Shown: positions 1 through 8,834, counted from the first letter of the stretch. The stretch: DNA of 64,000 nt from F23-B02 sp946405205 (GCA_946405205.1 CAMJGL010000004.1:42397-106396); one strand, 5' to 3'. Notes: generated from the letters alone by a model not told the origin. A program made the numbers and translations.

Positions 1-1223
1 TCGGCGTAGTATTTAATGGTGTATACGCTTACGTCGTATATGCTGCCCTCGGCCGAAACGACGATGGACTTTATATCCTTGCTTGCCTCGCTTCCGAGAA
101 GCGTGAAGACGCTGCTGTCGGCGTCCGCGGCGAACACTGCGTTCACGCTGCCCTCGTCGCCCTCGCGCTCTGCGGGGATAAAGCGCTCGTCAACGATGCC
201 TTTTATTACGTCGAAGTCAACGAGAAATTCATAGAAGCCCTTTTCAACGTCCGCTATCTCTCCGGGATTGGCGATTATAACGATGCCCTCGCCTGTGAGA
301 TACCAGTGGCCGTCGGAGATAAGCGACCTCAGAATGTCCGTGTAGCCCTCAAGGAAGAATGTGTCCTTGTACTGCTCGTCCTCGTTGAAGGAGGTGAGGA
401 TATCCTCGGCAATGGCGTTAACAAGCTTTTCGGTATCATCGCCGAGATCCGCAAGCTTGAGCTCCGCGCCTGTCTGCGGGTCATAGTTGTGTCCTGTTAT
501 GGCAAGGGTGCTGACCGTGCCGAGGGATACCCTGTCAACCATGCGGAAGGATATGACAGAGCTGTCCGCCCGGGCGACCCTGACGGTGCGGTCCATGGAG
601 AAGGCGGTGAGCCCTTCGGCGGTCCCGTCGCCGACATTTGCGGCGTAGGCGTCCTTGTTTGCCGAGAGCTGATCGCCGGTGAAGACGTCGTTAAGCTCTT
701 TGATGCCGGAGTTGAGCGCGTCGGCGGCCTCGGCGCGGGCGGGCATGGCGACACGGGGGATCATGTATGTAACGCCGTCTCCGGCGCTCGCGTTTTCCAT
801 CTCGATAACGATGTCGCCGCTGCTTCCGGCGTTGGCGTTGATTATCTTGTGGTCGGCAGTGACGGTGATATCGACGCGGGCGTGATCGGAGAAGTCGTCC
901 CTGAACGATCTGACGGCGAGAATGTTGAGGTCTGCGTCGTAGACGCAGATGCTGTAATCTATCTCGGCGGGCTCTGTGCCCTCGGCCTTTTCTCCGGCAA
1001 AGTCAAAGTGTATGACCTCGCCAACGCTGATGGCGGAGCCGTCGGCATGGGAGCAGTTCTCGGAGCCGTCCTCGGTTCCGTAGGACACCGTATATACGTC
1101 GTCAGCCTCAACGGTGATATAAACGCCGCATTCGCGCTCCTTGTTTCCGTCGTCCTTTTTGCCGCAGGCACAAAGTGTCAGAATAAGGATAAGAGCCATT
1201 ATCATGGCTGCAAATCTTCGCAT
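1..1223 (-). CDS. Lipoprotein with C-terminal DUF3298-like domain, 3' end cut by window edge
   Basis: The reading frame starts at 1223 with a good Shine-Dalgarno (GGAGAGG) and stays open to base 1, so the C-terminus lies outside. The protein begins MRRFAAMIMALILILTLCAC, a lipoprotein signal peptide with a lipobox ending at Cys20, so it should be anchored outside the membrane. The middle contains ITGHNYDPQTGAELKLADLG, which resembles the DUF3298 domain of RsiV-type and other extracytoplasmic proteins, followed by an acidic C-terminal half. A short dyad (GTGAT-TAT-ATCAC, 1252-1264) lies over a possible -10 box upstream. No substrate or partner can be inferred. It reads away from the hydrogenase terminator and is probably a single gene. 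Confidence 0.75.
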   Translation of the reverse strand, partial: MRRFAAMIMALILILTLCACGKKDDGNKERECGVYITVEADDVYTVSYGTEDGSENCSHADGSAISVGEVIHFDFAGEKAEGTEPAEIDYSICVYDADLNILAVRSFRDDFSDHARVDITVTADHKIINANAGSSGDIVIEMENASAGDGVTYMIPRVAMPARAEAADALNSGIKELNDVFTGDQLSANKDAYAANVGDGTAEGLTAFSMDRTVRVARADSSVISFRMVDRVSLGTVSTLAITGHNYDPQTGAELKLADLGDDTEKLVNAIAEDILTSFNEDEQYKDTFFLEGYTDILRSLISDGHWYLTGEGIVIIANPGEIADVEKGFYEFLVDFDVIKGIVDERFIPAEREGDEGSVNAVFAADADSSVFTLLGSEASKDIKSIVVSAEGSIYDVSVYTIKYYA

Positions 1224-1337
1224 AAAAACCTCTCCTTCGGTTTTAATAAAAGTGATTATATCACAGTGAGTATATTAAATCCAGTATTCCTCAAAAAACT
1301 TAATAAAACTGAAACATTTTTGCACATAATACAAAAA

Positions 1338-1379
1338 TTTCCCCCGCTCCGGCGGCTTTAACGTCCGAAGCGGGGGAAA
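1338..1379 (-). terminator. Rho-independent terminator of the hyd operon
   Basis: A perfect 11-bp stem (TTTCCCCCGCT at 1338-1348 with its complement at 1369-1379) starts 37 bases after the hydrogenase stop codon on the minus strand. It is followed on that strand by a T-rich tract (AAATTTTTGT). Confidence 0.85.
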
Positions 1380-1415
1380 CGATTTAAGCATTACAGGCTG
1401 AATACCTGTGCTTTA

Positions 1416-3092
1416 TCAATGCTTGTGATCGGGATAATGAATATGCAGCAGCTCGTGAGCGCGTCCGCGAAGCAGCCTGTAGATGTCGTCAAGGGCCGGA
1501 TTCTGCTCGGAGGAGCGCAGGGCGCAGTCCTCGTCGGCGATGAAGATACCCTCATTACGCACGGCCTTTTCGCTCTGGCAGGCGGGGGGCTGACCGCCGC
1601 CGCCGATACAGCCGTTGGGGCAGGCCATGACCTCCACGAAGTGGAAGAACTCCTCGCCGCTCTCGATCTTCTCGATGAGCTTGTCGGCATTGCCCAGTCC
1701 GTTTGCCACGGCGATCTTCAAAGTGAGATCTCCGGCGGTGACCTCAAAGGCCTTGATCCCCTCAAGACCGCGGACGCCGCACTCGGCAACGCTTGCAATG
1801 GCCTCGGTCGTGACCGCGCCGAGAACGTGGCGGATGACCGCCTCGGTAACGCCGCCTGTAACGCCGAAGATAACACCGGCTCCCGTGTACGGGGCGAAGG
1901 GGGCGTCGGGCTCGGTGTCGGGGAGGTTTTTGAAGTCGATGCCGGCCTCGGTTATCATCCTCGCAAGCTCCTGAGAGGTGAGCACGAGGTCGATGAGCCT
2001 CTCGCCGTCCTTGACGAGCTCGGGACGTGCAGCCTCCGCCTTCTTGGCGGTGCAGGGCATGATGGCCACGGAGTAGATCTCCTCATCGGTGAACTCCTGG
2101 CGAATAAGCGCGCCGAACATCTCCATGGGGGAGCCGCAGGTGGAGACCTGAGGCATGAGATGGGGATGCTTATTCTCAACGTGCTTTATCCAGCCGGGGC
2201 AGCAGGAGGTGAACATGGGCAGCTTTGCGCCGGTCTTGAGCTTTTCCATGAACTCAGCCGATTCCTCCATGATGGTGAGGTCGGCGGTCAGGGAGGTGTC
2301 GAACACATAGTCAGCGCCGAGCATCTTGAGCGCGGTGACGATCTTGCCCATGACGGGAACGTTTCCGGGGATGCCGAATTCCTGACCTATGCCGACGCGC
2401 ACGGCGGGAGCGACCTGAACTGCGACCTTCTTGGAGGAGTCGAAGATGGCTTTCCACATCTCGCCGACCTGGTTCTTGATAACGATAGCGCCGGTGGGGC
2501 ATACCGAGGCGCACTGGCCGCAGCCCACGCACTTGGTATCGGCGAGCTTGTTGTCAAAGCCGCAGGAGACATAGGTCTCGATGCCGCGGTTAGCAAAATC
2601 TATAGCATGGATGTTCTGCACCTCGGAGCACATCCTGATGCACTTGCCGCAGAGGATGCACTTGGAGGGATCGCGGACGATAGCGGGAGAGGAGTCGTCG
2701 ATGGGGAGCTTGCAGTAATCGTTTGCGAAGCGGACATTTGTTACGTTGTAGCGCTTTGCGTACTCCTGAAGCTTGCACTTGCCTGACTTTTCGCAGGTGG
2801 TACACTCGGCTCTGTGGCCGGCCAGAAGAAGCTCGAGTATCATCTGGCGGTGCTTTCTGAGCTTTGCGGTGTTGGTGCGGACGACCATGCCGTCCCTGGG
2901 AATGACGGTGCAGGCGGCCTCTATTCCGCCGCGCTCGTTTTCAATAACGCACAGGCGGCAGCCTCCGTAAATGGACAGGCTCTCACAGTAGCAGAGATTG
3001 GGGATGTCGATATGATTCTGCTGTGCAACTTCAAGTACGTTGCGCGCATTTTCAAATTCACAGCTTACGCCGTCTATGATCATATGCTTCAT
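1416..3092 (-). CDS. hydA: [FeFe] hydrogenase catalytic subunit of bifurcating HydABC complex
   Basis: This 558-residue subunit reduces protons with electrons pooled from NADH and reduced ferredoxin, or runs in reverse, in the cytoplasm. In order it shows a plant-type [2Fe-2S] domain (CYCESLSIYGGCRLC), a His/Cys [4Fe-4S] motif (HRAECTTCEKSGKC), two ferredoxin motifs (CILCGKCIRMC, CVGCGQCASVC) and the H-cluster domain. The three H-cluster signatures are intact: TSCCPGW, MPCTAKKAE and MACPNGCIGGGGQP. A small C-terminal SSU-like domain follows. Start at 3092 has AAGGAGG nine bases upstream. It is the last gene of hydC-hydB-hydA, and its order and partners mark it as the electron-bifurcating type rather than a stand-alone ferredoxin hydrogenase. 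Confidence 0.95.
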   Translation of the reverse strand: MKHMIIDGVSCEFENARNVLEVAQQNHIDIPNLCYCESLSIYGGCRLCVIENERGGIEAACTVIPRDGMVVRTNTAKLRKHRQMILELLLAGHRAECTTCEKSGKCKLQEYAKRYNVTNVRFANDYCKLPIDDSSPAIVRDPSKCILCGKCIRMCSEVQNIHAIDFANRGIETYVSCGFDNKLADTKCVGCGQCASVCPTGAIVIKNQVGEMWKAIFDSSKKVAVQVAPAVRVGIGQEFGIPGNVPVMGKIVTALKMLGADYVFDTSLTADLTIMEESAEFMEKLKTGAKLPMFTSCCPGWIKHVENKHPHLMPQVSTCGSPMEMFGALIRQEFTDEEIYSVAIMPCTAKKAEAARPELVKDGERLIDLVLTSQELARMITEAGIDFKNLPDTEPDAPFAPYTGAGVIFGVTGGVTEAVIRHVLGAVTTEAIASVAECGVRGLEGIKAFEVTAGDLTLKIAVANGLGNADKLIEKIESGEEFFHFVEVMACPNGCIGGGGQPPACQSEKAVRNEGIFIADEDCALRSSEQNPALDDIYRLLRGRAHELLHIHYPDHKH

Positions 3093-3096
3093 ATCA

Positions 3097-4983
3097 TCAA
3101 ACCTCCTTTATCGCGTGCTTCGGGCAGCCGAGCTTGCACTCACGGCACTTGATGCACTTCTCGGGGTCAATAGTGTGGGGCTTTCTCAGCTCGCCGGAGA
3201 TAGCGCCGGTGGGGCAGTTTCTCGCGCACTTGGTGCAGCCGATACACTTGAGCGGATCGATCCACATCGTGCACAGCGAGCGGCAGACGCCGGCGGGACA
3301 TTTCTTGTCGCGCACATGGGCAACGTACTCATCCTTGAAGTACTTCAGTGTGCTGAGCACGGGGTTCGTCGCCGTCTTGCCGAGGCCGCAGAGGGAGCAG
3401 GTTTTGACGACGGATGAAAGCTCCTGCAGCATATCGAGGTCTTCCATTTCGCCGGTGCCGTGGGTTATGCGCTCAAGGATGGCCTGGATCCTGGGAATGC
3501 CTTCGCGGCAGGTGTTGCATTTGCCGCAGGATTCCTTTTTCGTGAAGTTCATGAAGAAGCGGGCTATCTCGACCATGCAGGTGTCGTCGCCCATGACGAT
3601 CATGCCGCCCGAGCCGATAATAGCGCCTATTTTCTTGGTCGAGTCAAAATCAAGGGGCAGATCCAGGTGCTCCTCAGTGAGACAGCCGCCGGAGGGACCG
3701 CCTATCTGAACGGCCTTGAAGGTACCGGTCCTTACGCCGCCGCCGATGTTAAAAACGATCTCGCGGAGGGTGGTGCCCATGGGGACCTCAATAAGTCCGG
3801 TGTTCTTGATATTGCCGGCAAGGGAGAAAGCCTTGGTGCCGCTGTTGTTATCAGTGCCGATGCTCTTATACCATGCCGCTCCCTTGTTTATGATAACGGG
3901 GACGTTTGCAAAGGTCTCAACGTTGTTGAGGGAGGTGGGGGCGTTGAACAGACCGCGGTCGACGCTTCTGGGCGGCTTTGTCCTGGGCATACCGCGCTGA
4001 CCCTCGATGGAGGCGGTCAGAGCCGAGCCTTCGCCGCAGACGAATGCGCCCGCGCCCTTGCTTATCCTGATGTGGAAGCTCTTTCCGGAGCCGAAGATGT
4101 CGTCGCCGACGATGCCGTACTTTTCGGCGGCCTCAATGGCCTTGCTCAGACGCTTTACGGCGTTGGGGTATTCGGCGCGGACATATATGTAAGCCTCGGT
4201 AGCACCGCAGGCTATACCGGCGATTATCATGCCCTCGAGCATCTTGTGGGGATCGCCCTCCATGATGGAGCAGTCCATGAATGCGCCGGGGTCGCCCTCG
4301 TCGCCGTTGCAGACGATGTATTTGACGGGCGCGTCCTTGTGAGCTGCTACCTGAGACCACTTTTTGCCCGTGGGGAAGCCCGCGCCTCCGCGGCCGCGCA
4401 GACCCGAGTCGGAGACCTCGGCAATGACCTCGTCGGGAGTCATGTCGAACAGTGCCTTTTCAAGGGCGGAATACCCGCCGACGGCGATATATTCCTCAAT
4501 GCTCTCGGCGGCGATGTGGCCGCAGTTGGCGAGCGCCACGCGGGTCTGGCTCTTGTAGAAGGGGATATCCTCCTGACGGCTGTAGGCGCGGCCGTTGTCG
4601 TGATATACGAGCCTGTCGATGACTTCGCCTTCAAGTATGGTGCGCTCGATGATCTCATCGCAGTCCTCGGGCTTTACCTTCATGTAAAGAATGCCGGCAG
4701 GCTCGATGCGGATAAGCGGAGCAAGTGAGCACAGACCGTGACAGCCGCAGGTCTTGAGGCCAACGGGTTCGGGATGGTCGACATGCTCCTCGATGGAAAG
4801 CTGCACGGGAAGCCCGCGGGAAACGAGGGCGTTTTTGAGATGCCCGTAAATCTCTGTGGAGCCGGCGGCAAGACAGCCCGAGCCTCCGCAGACGAGGATC
4901 TTATACTTCTGCTTATCGAGGGCAGCTTTGCATTCGCTGCGGAATGACTGCAGCGCTTCGCGGGAATTCAGTTTCATACTCAT
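3097..4983 (-). CDS. hydB: NuoF-like NADH/FMN subunit of bifurcating hydrogenase
   Basis: This 628-residue protein is the NADH- and FMN-binding subunit where electron bifurcation is thought to occur. The N-terminal ~120 residues are a thioredoxin-like [2Fe-2S] domain (CGGSGC, CGCHGLC). The NuoF core follows with the glycine-rich NADH/FMN region (SGLRGRGGAGFPTGKKW), an SLBB region and the [4Fe-4S] motif ESCGKCNTCREG. The C-terminus carries two extra ferredoxin clusters (CIGCTKCARNC, CIKCRECKLGC), as in HydB/HndC and not in respiratory NuoF. Its ATG overlaps the hydC stop by four bases (ATGA), which implies translational coupling. hydA starts five bases past its stop. Confidence 0.95.
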   Translation of the reverse strand: MSMKLNSREALQSFRSECKAALDKQKYKILVCGGSGCLAAGSTEIYGHLKNALVSRGLPVQLSIEEHVDHPEPVGLKTCGCHGLCSLAPLIRIEPAGILYMKVKPEDCDEIIERTILEGEVIDRLVYHDNGRAYSRQEDIPFYKSQTRVALANCGHIAAESIEEYIAVGGYSALEKALFDMTPDEVIAEVSDSGLRGRGGAGFPTGKKWSQVAAHKDAPVKYIVCNGDEGDPGAFMDCSIMEGDPHKMLEGMIIAGIACGATEAYIYVRAEYPNAVKRLSKAIEAAEKYGIVGDDIFGSGKSFHIRISKGAGAFVCGEGSALTASIEGQRGMPRTKPPRSVDRGLFNAPTSLNNVETFANVPVIINKGAAWYKSIGTDNNSGTKAFSLAGNIKNTGLIEVPMGTTLREIVFNIGGGVRTGTFKAVQIGGPSGGCLTEEHLDLPLDFDSTKKIGAIIGSGGMIVMGDDTCMVEIARFFMNFTKKESCGKCNTCREGIPRIQAILERITHGTGEMEDLDMLQELSSVVKTCSLCGLGKTATNPVLSTLKYFKDEYVAHVRDKKCPAGVCRSLCTMWIDPLKCIGCTKCARNCPTGAISGELRKPHTIDPEKCIKCRECKLGCPKHAIKEV

Positions 4984-5453
4984 TCAGCCTCCCTTAACTC
5001 TGCGATAAGTCTGTACATTTTTTCAGGCGTCATTGCAGGATGCACCACGTCGTTGACGGTGCATACCGGAGCAAGACCGCAGGCGCCGAGACATGAGACG
5101 CGCTCAATGGTGAACAGGCCGTCTGCGGACATATGATCCTCAGGCTTCATGCCGGTCGCGGTGTAAAGCGCCTCCTGAACGTCGTCGGATTTGCGGACGT
5201 GGCAAGCGGTGCCGTTGCATACCTTTATAATGTATTTGCCCTTCTCGTTCATGGAAAAATTCTCGTAGAAGGTCGCGACGCCGTAAAGCTCCGCCTCGCT
5301 CATGCCGAGCTTTTCGGCGATATAGGAAAGCGCGTCCTTGGGCAGGAACTTGTATTCATTCTGAACTTCCTGCATTATGGCGATGGCCTTTGTCTTGCTG
5401 TACCCGTGTTTATCCAGCACAGAGTCAATAAAAGTAAAATCCACCTTGACCAA
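4980..5453 (-). CDS. hydC: NuoE-like [2Fe-2S] subunit of bifurcating hydrogenase
   Basis: A 157-residue NuoE/HydC-type protein with the four expected cluster ligands in CNGTACHVRKSDD and CLGACGLAPVC. It passes electrons between the flavin site of HydB and the other clusters. It is the promoter-proximal gene of the operon. The start codon is TTG at 5453: nearby ATGs are out of frame, and an AAAGG Shine-Dalgarno lies at a workable distance. Full length for the family. Confidence 0.93.
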   Translation of the reverse strand: MVKVDFTFIDSVLDKHGYSKTKAIAIMQEVQNEYKFLPKDALSYIAEKLGMSEAELYGVATFYENFSMNEKGKYIIKVCNGTACHVRKSDDVQEALYTATGMKPEDHMSADGLFTIERVSCLGACGLAPVCTVNDVVHPAMTPEKMYRLIAELREAE

Positions 5454-5513
5454 ATCATATCATCCTTTCTCAATGTGATTACACTTTAACGAATTGCTGT
5501 TTTTATGCTTTCA

Positions 5514-5542
5514 ATTATAGATTCAAAAATTGCCCCTGTAAA
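5514..5542 (-). promoter_or_regulatory. Sigma-A promoter of hydCBA
   Basis: On the minus strand, -35 TTTACA (5537-5542) and -10 TATAAT (5514-5519) are separated by exactly 17 bases. The predicted transcript start is about 55 bases before the TTG of hydC. A dyad TGTTAA-A-TTAACA (5558-5570) sits just upstream of the -35 box. Confidence 0.7.
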
Positions 5543-5779
5543 GAATAGTTTAAATTTTGTTAAATTAACACTTTCTTAAATATGTGAAAATCTATGAGCC
5601 GCGGCGTATAGAAATGCAGACAAAAATGTATGACATTGTGCGGTTTTGAAACCCGCAATTAGTTGTAATTGCTAATATAATTGAATTTTTTTCGTCAGGT
5701 TTAACAAAATCCGATGTGCTTGATAAATGACAAACATTTTAACGGAAATATAGTTTGTTTTTTGGCAAAACGAATTAGC

Positions 5780-5807
5780 TTGACTTCACATCGGATTTAT
5801 GTATAAT
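5780..5807 (+). promoter_or_regulatory. Sigma-A promoter of the Crp/Fnr gene
   Basis: TTGACT (5780-5785) and TATAAT (5802-5807) lie 16 bases apart, 45-70 bases before the Crp/Fnr start. The spacer contains the right arm of a 12-bp inverted repeat (AAATCCGATGTG at 5707-5718, CACATCGGATTT at 5787-5798). Confidence 0.7.
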
Positions 5808-5819
5808 AAAAACAAAATC

Positions 5820-5835
5820 TGTCTCATATGAGACA
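5820..5835. promoter_or_regulatory. Palindromic operator, probable Crp/Fnr-family autoregulatory site
   Basis: TGTCTCATATGAGACA is a perfect 16-bp palindrome, laid out as TGTCT-N6-AGACA like Crp/Fnr-family sites. It lies at about the transcription start of the Crp/Fnr gene, 17 bases before its ATG. A site there would block transcription, so negative autoregulation is the simplest reading. Binding is inferred from symmetry and position only. Confidence 0.55.
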
Positions 5836-5851
5836 AAATCGGAGTGCGGTT

Positions 5852-6532
5852 ATGAAACTGAGCGTAAAAGAGCGCAATACGATCATGAGCACGCGCCTGT
5901 TCAGAGGAGCTCCGGACACGGTGCTGAACAAAGTGCTCGCGGCCACGGACTGCGAGGCGAAAAGCTTTGAAAAGGGCGAGACAGTATACAGCGGAAAAAG
6001 CTTCAGCCGCAGTCTCGGCGTACTGCTTGACGGCAGTCTGAGAGTGACGAAGGACACTGCCGACGGGCACTCTATGATAATCAGCACGCTTACACCGGGC
6101 TCGCTTTTCGGCGCGGCGGCGCTGTTCAACGACGAGGAGCAGTATGTCACGAACATAAGCGCCCTTGAGACAAGCAAGCTCGTGTTTTTCTCCCAGCGGC
6201 TCGTTGAGCGTATGATCCGGCGGGAGCCGCAGATCGCTGAGAACTATATCAAATACCTGTCCGAGCGAATTTTGTTCCTGAACAAGAAGCTGTATCTTCT
6301 GACCGCCGGCACCGCCGAGCAGCGTCTCGCGGGCTTCCTTCTGGATAATCTGCCCCTCGGTCAGGCGGCGGAGCTTCCGCTTCCGATGAATAAGCTCGCT
6401 TCCGCCCTGAATATTTCCCGTGCATCGCTTTACAGAGCCATGGACGCGCTGTGCGGCTGCGGAGCCGTTGTGAAAACGGGGAAGAAAATATGTATAAATG
6501 ACGCCGAAAGGCTCAATAAATGTATGAGGTGA
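5852..6532 (+). CDS. Crp/Fnr-family transcriptional regulator
   Basis: An N-terminal cyclic-nucleotide-binding-type beta-roll (roughly residues 20-130, with DGSLRVTK and TPGSLFGAAALF) is followed by a C-terminal winged helix whose recognition helix region reads NKLASALNISRASLYRAMDAL. There is no Fnr-type N-terminal cysteine cluster, so the signal is probably a small ligand and not oxygen through Fe-S. The frame is open to 5828, but the ATG at 5852 is preferred because GGAG lies seven bases before it and 5828 falls in the operator. It is divergent from hydCBA and five bases upstream of an ABC importer operon, either of which could be its target. Confidence 0.85.
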   Translation: MKLSVKERNTIMSTRLFRGAPDTVLNKVLAATDCEAKSFEKGETVYSGKSFSRSLGVLLDGSLRVTKDTADGHSMIISTLTPGSLFGAAALFNDEEQYVTNISALETSKLVFFSQRLVERMIRREPQIAENYIKYLSERILFLNKKLYLLTAGTAEQRLAGFLLDNLPLGQAAELPLPMNKLASALNISRASLYRAMDALCGCGAVVKTGKKICINDAERLNKCMR

Positions 6533-6536
6533 TAAA

Positions 6537-7529
6537 ATGAAGAAGTATCTGTCAATTATCCTTGCGCTGCTGATGCTGGTGAGCATCGCAGCCGGCTGCA
6601 CCGCGCAGGAGGAACCCGAAGTCGAAGAGGAGGCGCAGACCATACGCGTCGGCGCGCTGACCGGCCCCACCGCCATGGGCATGGTAAAGCTCATGGACGA
6701 AAGCGACAAGGGCGAGAGCGGGAACACTTATGAGTTCACGCTCCAGAGCGAGGCGTCGGCCTTTGTATCCGCTCTTGCAAAGGGCGAGATAGACATCGCG
6801 GCCGTACCCGCGAACCTTGCCTCGGTCATCTACAATAACACCGACGGCGCAGTGAAGCTCCTTGCGATCAACACCCTCGGCGTGCTGTATATCGTTGAGC
6901 GCGGCGACAGCGTGAACAGCCTTGCCGATCTTGCGGGCAAGACCGTGTACGCTACCGGCGAGGGCGCGGCGCCCGAATTCGGACTTAAGTATCTGCTGAA
7001 GGAAAACGGACTTGAGGGCGATAATGCCCCCACTATCCAGTGGTGCGCTGATACCACCGAGGCTCTGTCCTACATCGCTTCGGATGAAAACGCCATAGCC
7101 ATGCTGCCCCAGCCCTTCGTCACCGCCGCTCAGGCAAAGGTGGATGGACTGCGCGTGGCAGTCGACCTGAACGCCGAGTGGGAAAAGCTCGATAACGGCT
7201 CGTCCATGGTAACGGGCGTCGTGCTCGTCAGAAGCGAGTTTGCGGAAAACTACCCGCAGCAGCTTGCGAAGTTCATGGAGGAGTATGAGGCTTCGGTGAA
7301 TTTTGTCCTGGAGAACACAGAGGACGCGGCAAATCTCATCGGCGGTTATGAGATAGTCAAGGCCCCCATCGCCCAGAAGGCGCTGCCTTACTGCAATATA
7401 ACATTCATCACCGGCGACGAGATGAAGACCGCGATGGAGGGATACCTCGGCGTACTGTACGGCATGAATCCGGCGTCGGTCGGCGGAGCGATGCCCGGTG
7501 AGGATTTCTATTATAATGCAGCAAAATAA
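6537..7529 (+). CDS. ABC transporter substrate-binding lipoprotein, NitT/TauT-like
   Basis: The signal peptide MKKYLSIILALLMLVSIAAGC ends in a lipobox cysteine, so the protein is tethered on the outside. The remainder is a type II periplasmic-binding fold: an early IRVGALTGPTAMGM strand, then FVSALAKGEIDIAAVPANLAS and LADLAGKTVYATGEGAAPEFGLKYLL, as in SsuA/NrtA/THI5-like proteins. The substrate cannot be read from sequence; nitrate, sulfonates and thiamine precursors are all handled by this superfamily. It starts five bases after the Crp/Fnr gene and overlaps the permease gene, so the four genes form one operon. Confidence 0.85.
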   Translation: MKKYLSIILALLMLVSIAAGCTAQEEPEVEEEAQTIRVGALTGPTAMGMVKLMDESDKGESGNTYEFTLQSEASAFVSALAKGEIDIAAVPANLASVIYNNTDGAVKLLAINTLGVLYIVERGDSVNSLADLAGKTVYATGEGAAPEFGLKYLLKENGLEGDNAPTIQWCADTTEALSYIASDENAIAMLPQPFVTAAQAKVDGLRVAVDLNAEWEKLDNGSSMVTGVVLVRSEFAENYPQQLAKFMEEYEASVNFVLENTEDAANLIGGYEIVKAPIAQKALPYCNITFITGDEMKTAMEGYLGVLYGMNPASVGGAMPGEDFYYNAAK

Positions 7530-8271
7530 AAGCAGGCTCGGCAAGGTCCTTGCCGTAGCCTTTGCTCTGGGGCTGTGGCAGATCGCCGCCGTGACGGTCA
7601 ATCTGCCCATCCTCCTTGTGTCGCCGGTCGAGGTGCTCACCCGGCTCACGACCATCTGGCAGACGGAAAACTTCGCCGGCTCGATATGGTTCAGCTTTTA
7701 CCACATCGCCGGCGGCTTTCTGCTTGCGCTGCTGCTCGGAGTGCTGCTTGCGGCTCTGTCCGCACGATTTCCGTGGATAGAGACCATGCTGTGGCCGTTC
7801 ATGATAACCGTAAAGACCGTACCGGTCGCGTCATTTGTTGTCATATGCCTTATCTGGCTGTCGGCGCAGAATCTGTCTGTGTTCATTTCGTTTCTTATCG
7901 TGCTGCCCGTGGTGTACGGAAATGTGCTTGAGGGCATTAAGAGCGAGGATAAGGCCATGCTTGAGGTGGGAAAGGTGTTCAGGATGCCGTTTCTGCGCAG
8001 CGTGCTGTACATCCATCTGCCTCAGCTCAAGCCCTTTATCATGTCCGCCTGCTCGACCGCGCTGGGCATGGCGTGGAAGGCGGGCGTGGCGGCCGAGATC
8101 ATCGGTACGCCGGATGGCTCCATCGGCAAGCAGCTTTACTATGCCAAGATCTATCTGGATACCGACGATCTTCTGTGCTGGACGCTCATAATCGTCATAA
8201 TAAGCGTTGCGTTTGAAAAGCTGTTCATGCGCGGATTGAGGGGATTTTACAGCAGATTGGAGCGGGGCTGA
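7516..8271 (+). CDS. ABC transporter permease, NitT/TauT-like
   Basis: A BPD-type inner membrane permease of about 251 residues with six predicted helices. The cytoplasmic coupling (EAA-like) loop reads LEVGKVFRMPFLRSVLYIHLPQL. The ATG at 7516 was chosen: it follows a GGTGAGG element and opens a typical MQQNKSRLGK N-terminus. A GTG at 7498 would add six residues. It overlaps the binding-protein gene by 14 bases, and its stop shares a base with the ATPase start (TGATG). Confidence 0.85.
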   Translation: MQQNKSRLGKVLAVAFALGLWQIAAVTVNLPILLVSPVEVLTRLTTIWQTENFAGSIWFSFYHIAGGFLLALLLGVLLAALSARFPWIETMLWPFMITVKTVPVASFVVICLIWLSAQNLSVFISFLIVLPVVYGNVLEGIKSEDKAMLEVGKVFRMPFLRSVLYIHLPQLKPFIMSACSTALGMAWKAGVAAEIIGTPDGSIGKQLYYAKIYLDTDDLLCWTLIIVIISVAFEKLFMRGLRGFYSRLERG

Positions 8272-8834
8272 TGGAACTTAAAAACATATGCAAATCATTT
8301 GACGGCAGGCAGGTGCTGAGGGATGTGAGCCTTGCCGTTCCCAAGGGCAGCCGCGTTCTGATAAGCGGCGTTTCAGGCAGGGGAAAGACCACGCTGCTGC
8401 GAATAATGATGGGACTTGAGAAGCCCGACAGCGGCGAGATCACAGGTGCTTTTTCAAAGCAGGCGGCGGTTTTTCAGGAGGATAGGCTCCAGGCTGAGTT
8501 TACTCCCGTCACCTGCGTGAAAATGACCTCCGGCGCGCATGTCACGAAGCAGGAGATACGCGCCCGGCTTTCGGAGGTCGGCCTTGAGGGCCATATGGAT
8601 AAGCCCGCGGGCAAGCTATCCGGCGGTATGCGCCGCCGCGTCGCCATCGTGAGAGCGCTCATGAGCGACGCCGACATCATTTATTTCGACGAGCCCTTCA
8701 CCGGCCTTGACGCCGAAACAAAGCTCAGAGTGATAGAATGTATTAACAGGCATACGAGCGGCAAAACCCTTGTATTCGTGAGCCATGCCGAAGAGGATGC
8801 AGCGCTGCTCAATGCAAAAGAGATCCGTATCTGA
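8271..8834 (+). CDS. ABC transporter ATP-binding protein, short
   Basis: At 187 residues this ATPase is shorter than the usual ~240-260 of the NitT/TauT class, lacking a C-terminal tail. All catalytic motifs are present: Walker A GVSGRGKT, Q-loop VFQEDRL, signature LSGGMRRRVAIVRAL, Walker B ADIIYFDEPF and H-loop VSHAEED. It energises uptake by the two upstream genes. The stop codon lies inside the 5' arm of a bidirectional terminator. Confidence 0.88.
   Translation: MELKNICKSFDGRQVLRDVSLAVPKGSRVLISGVSGRGKTTLLRIMMGLEKPDSGEITGAFSKQAAVFQEDRLQAEFTPVTCVKMTSGAHVTKQEIRARLSEVGLEGHMDKPAGKLSGGMRRRVAIVRALMSDADIIYFDEPFTGLDAETKLRVIECINRHTSGKTLVFVSHAEEDAALLNAKEIRI

Noticed and set aside
3460..4728. Long plus-strand open frame (422 codons) opposite hydB
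   Set aside because: It is antisense to a clear NuoF-like gene, lacks a ribosome site and any family motif, and its length follows from GC-rich codon structure.
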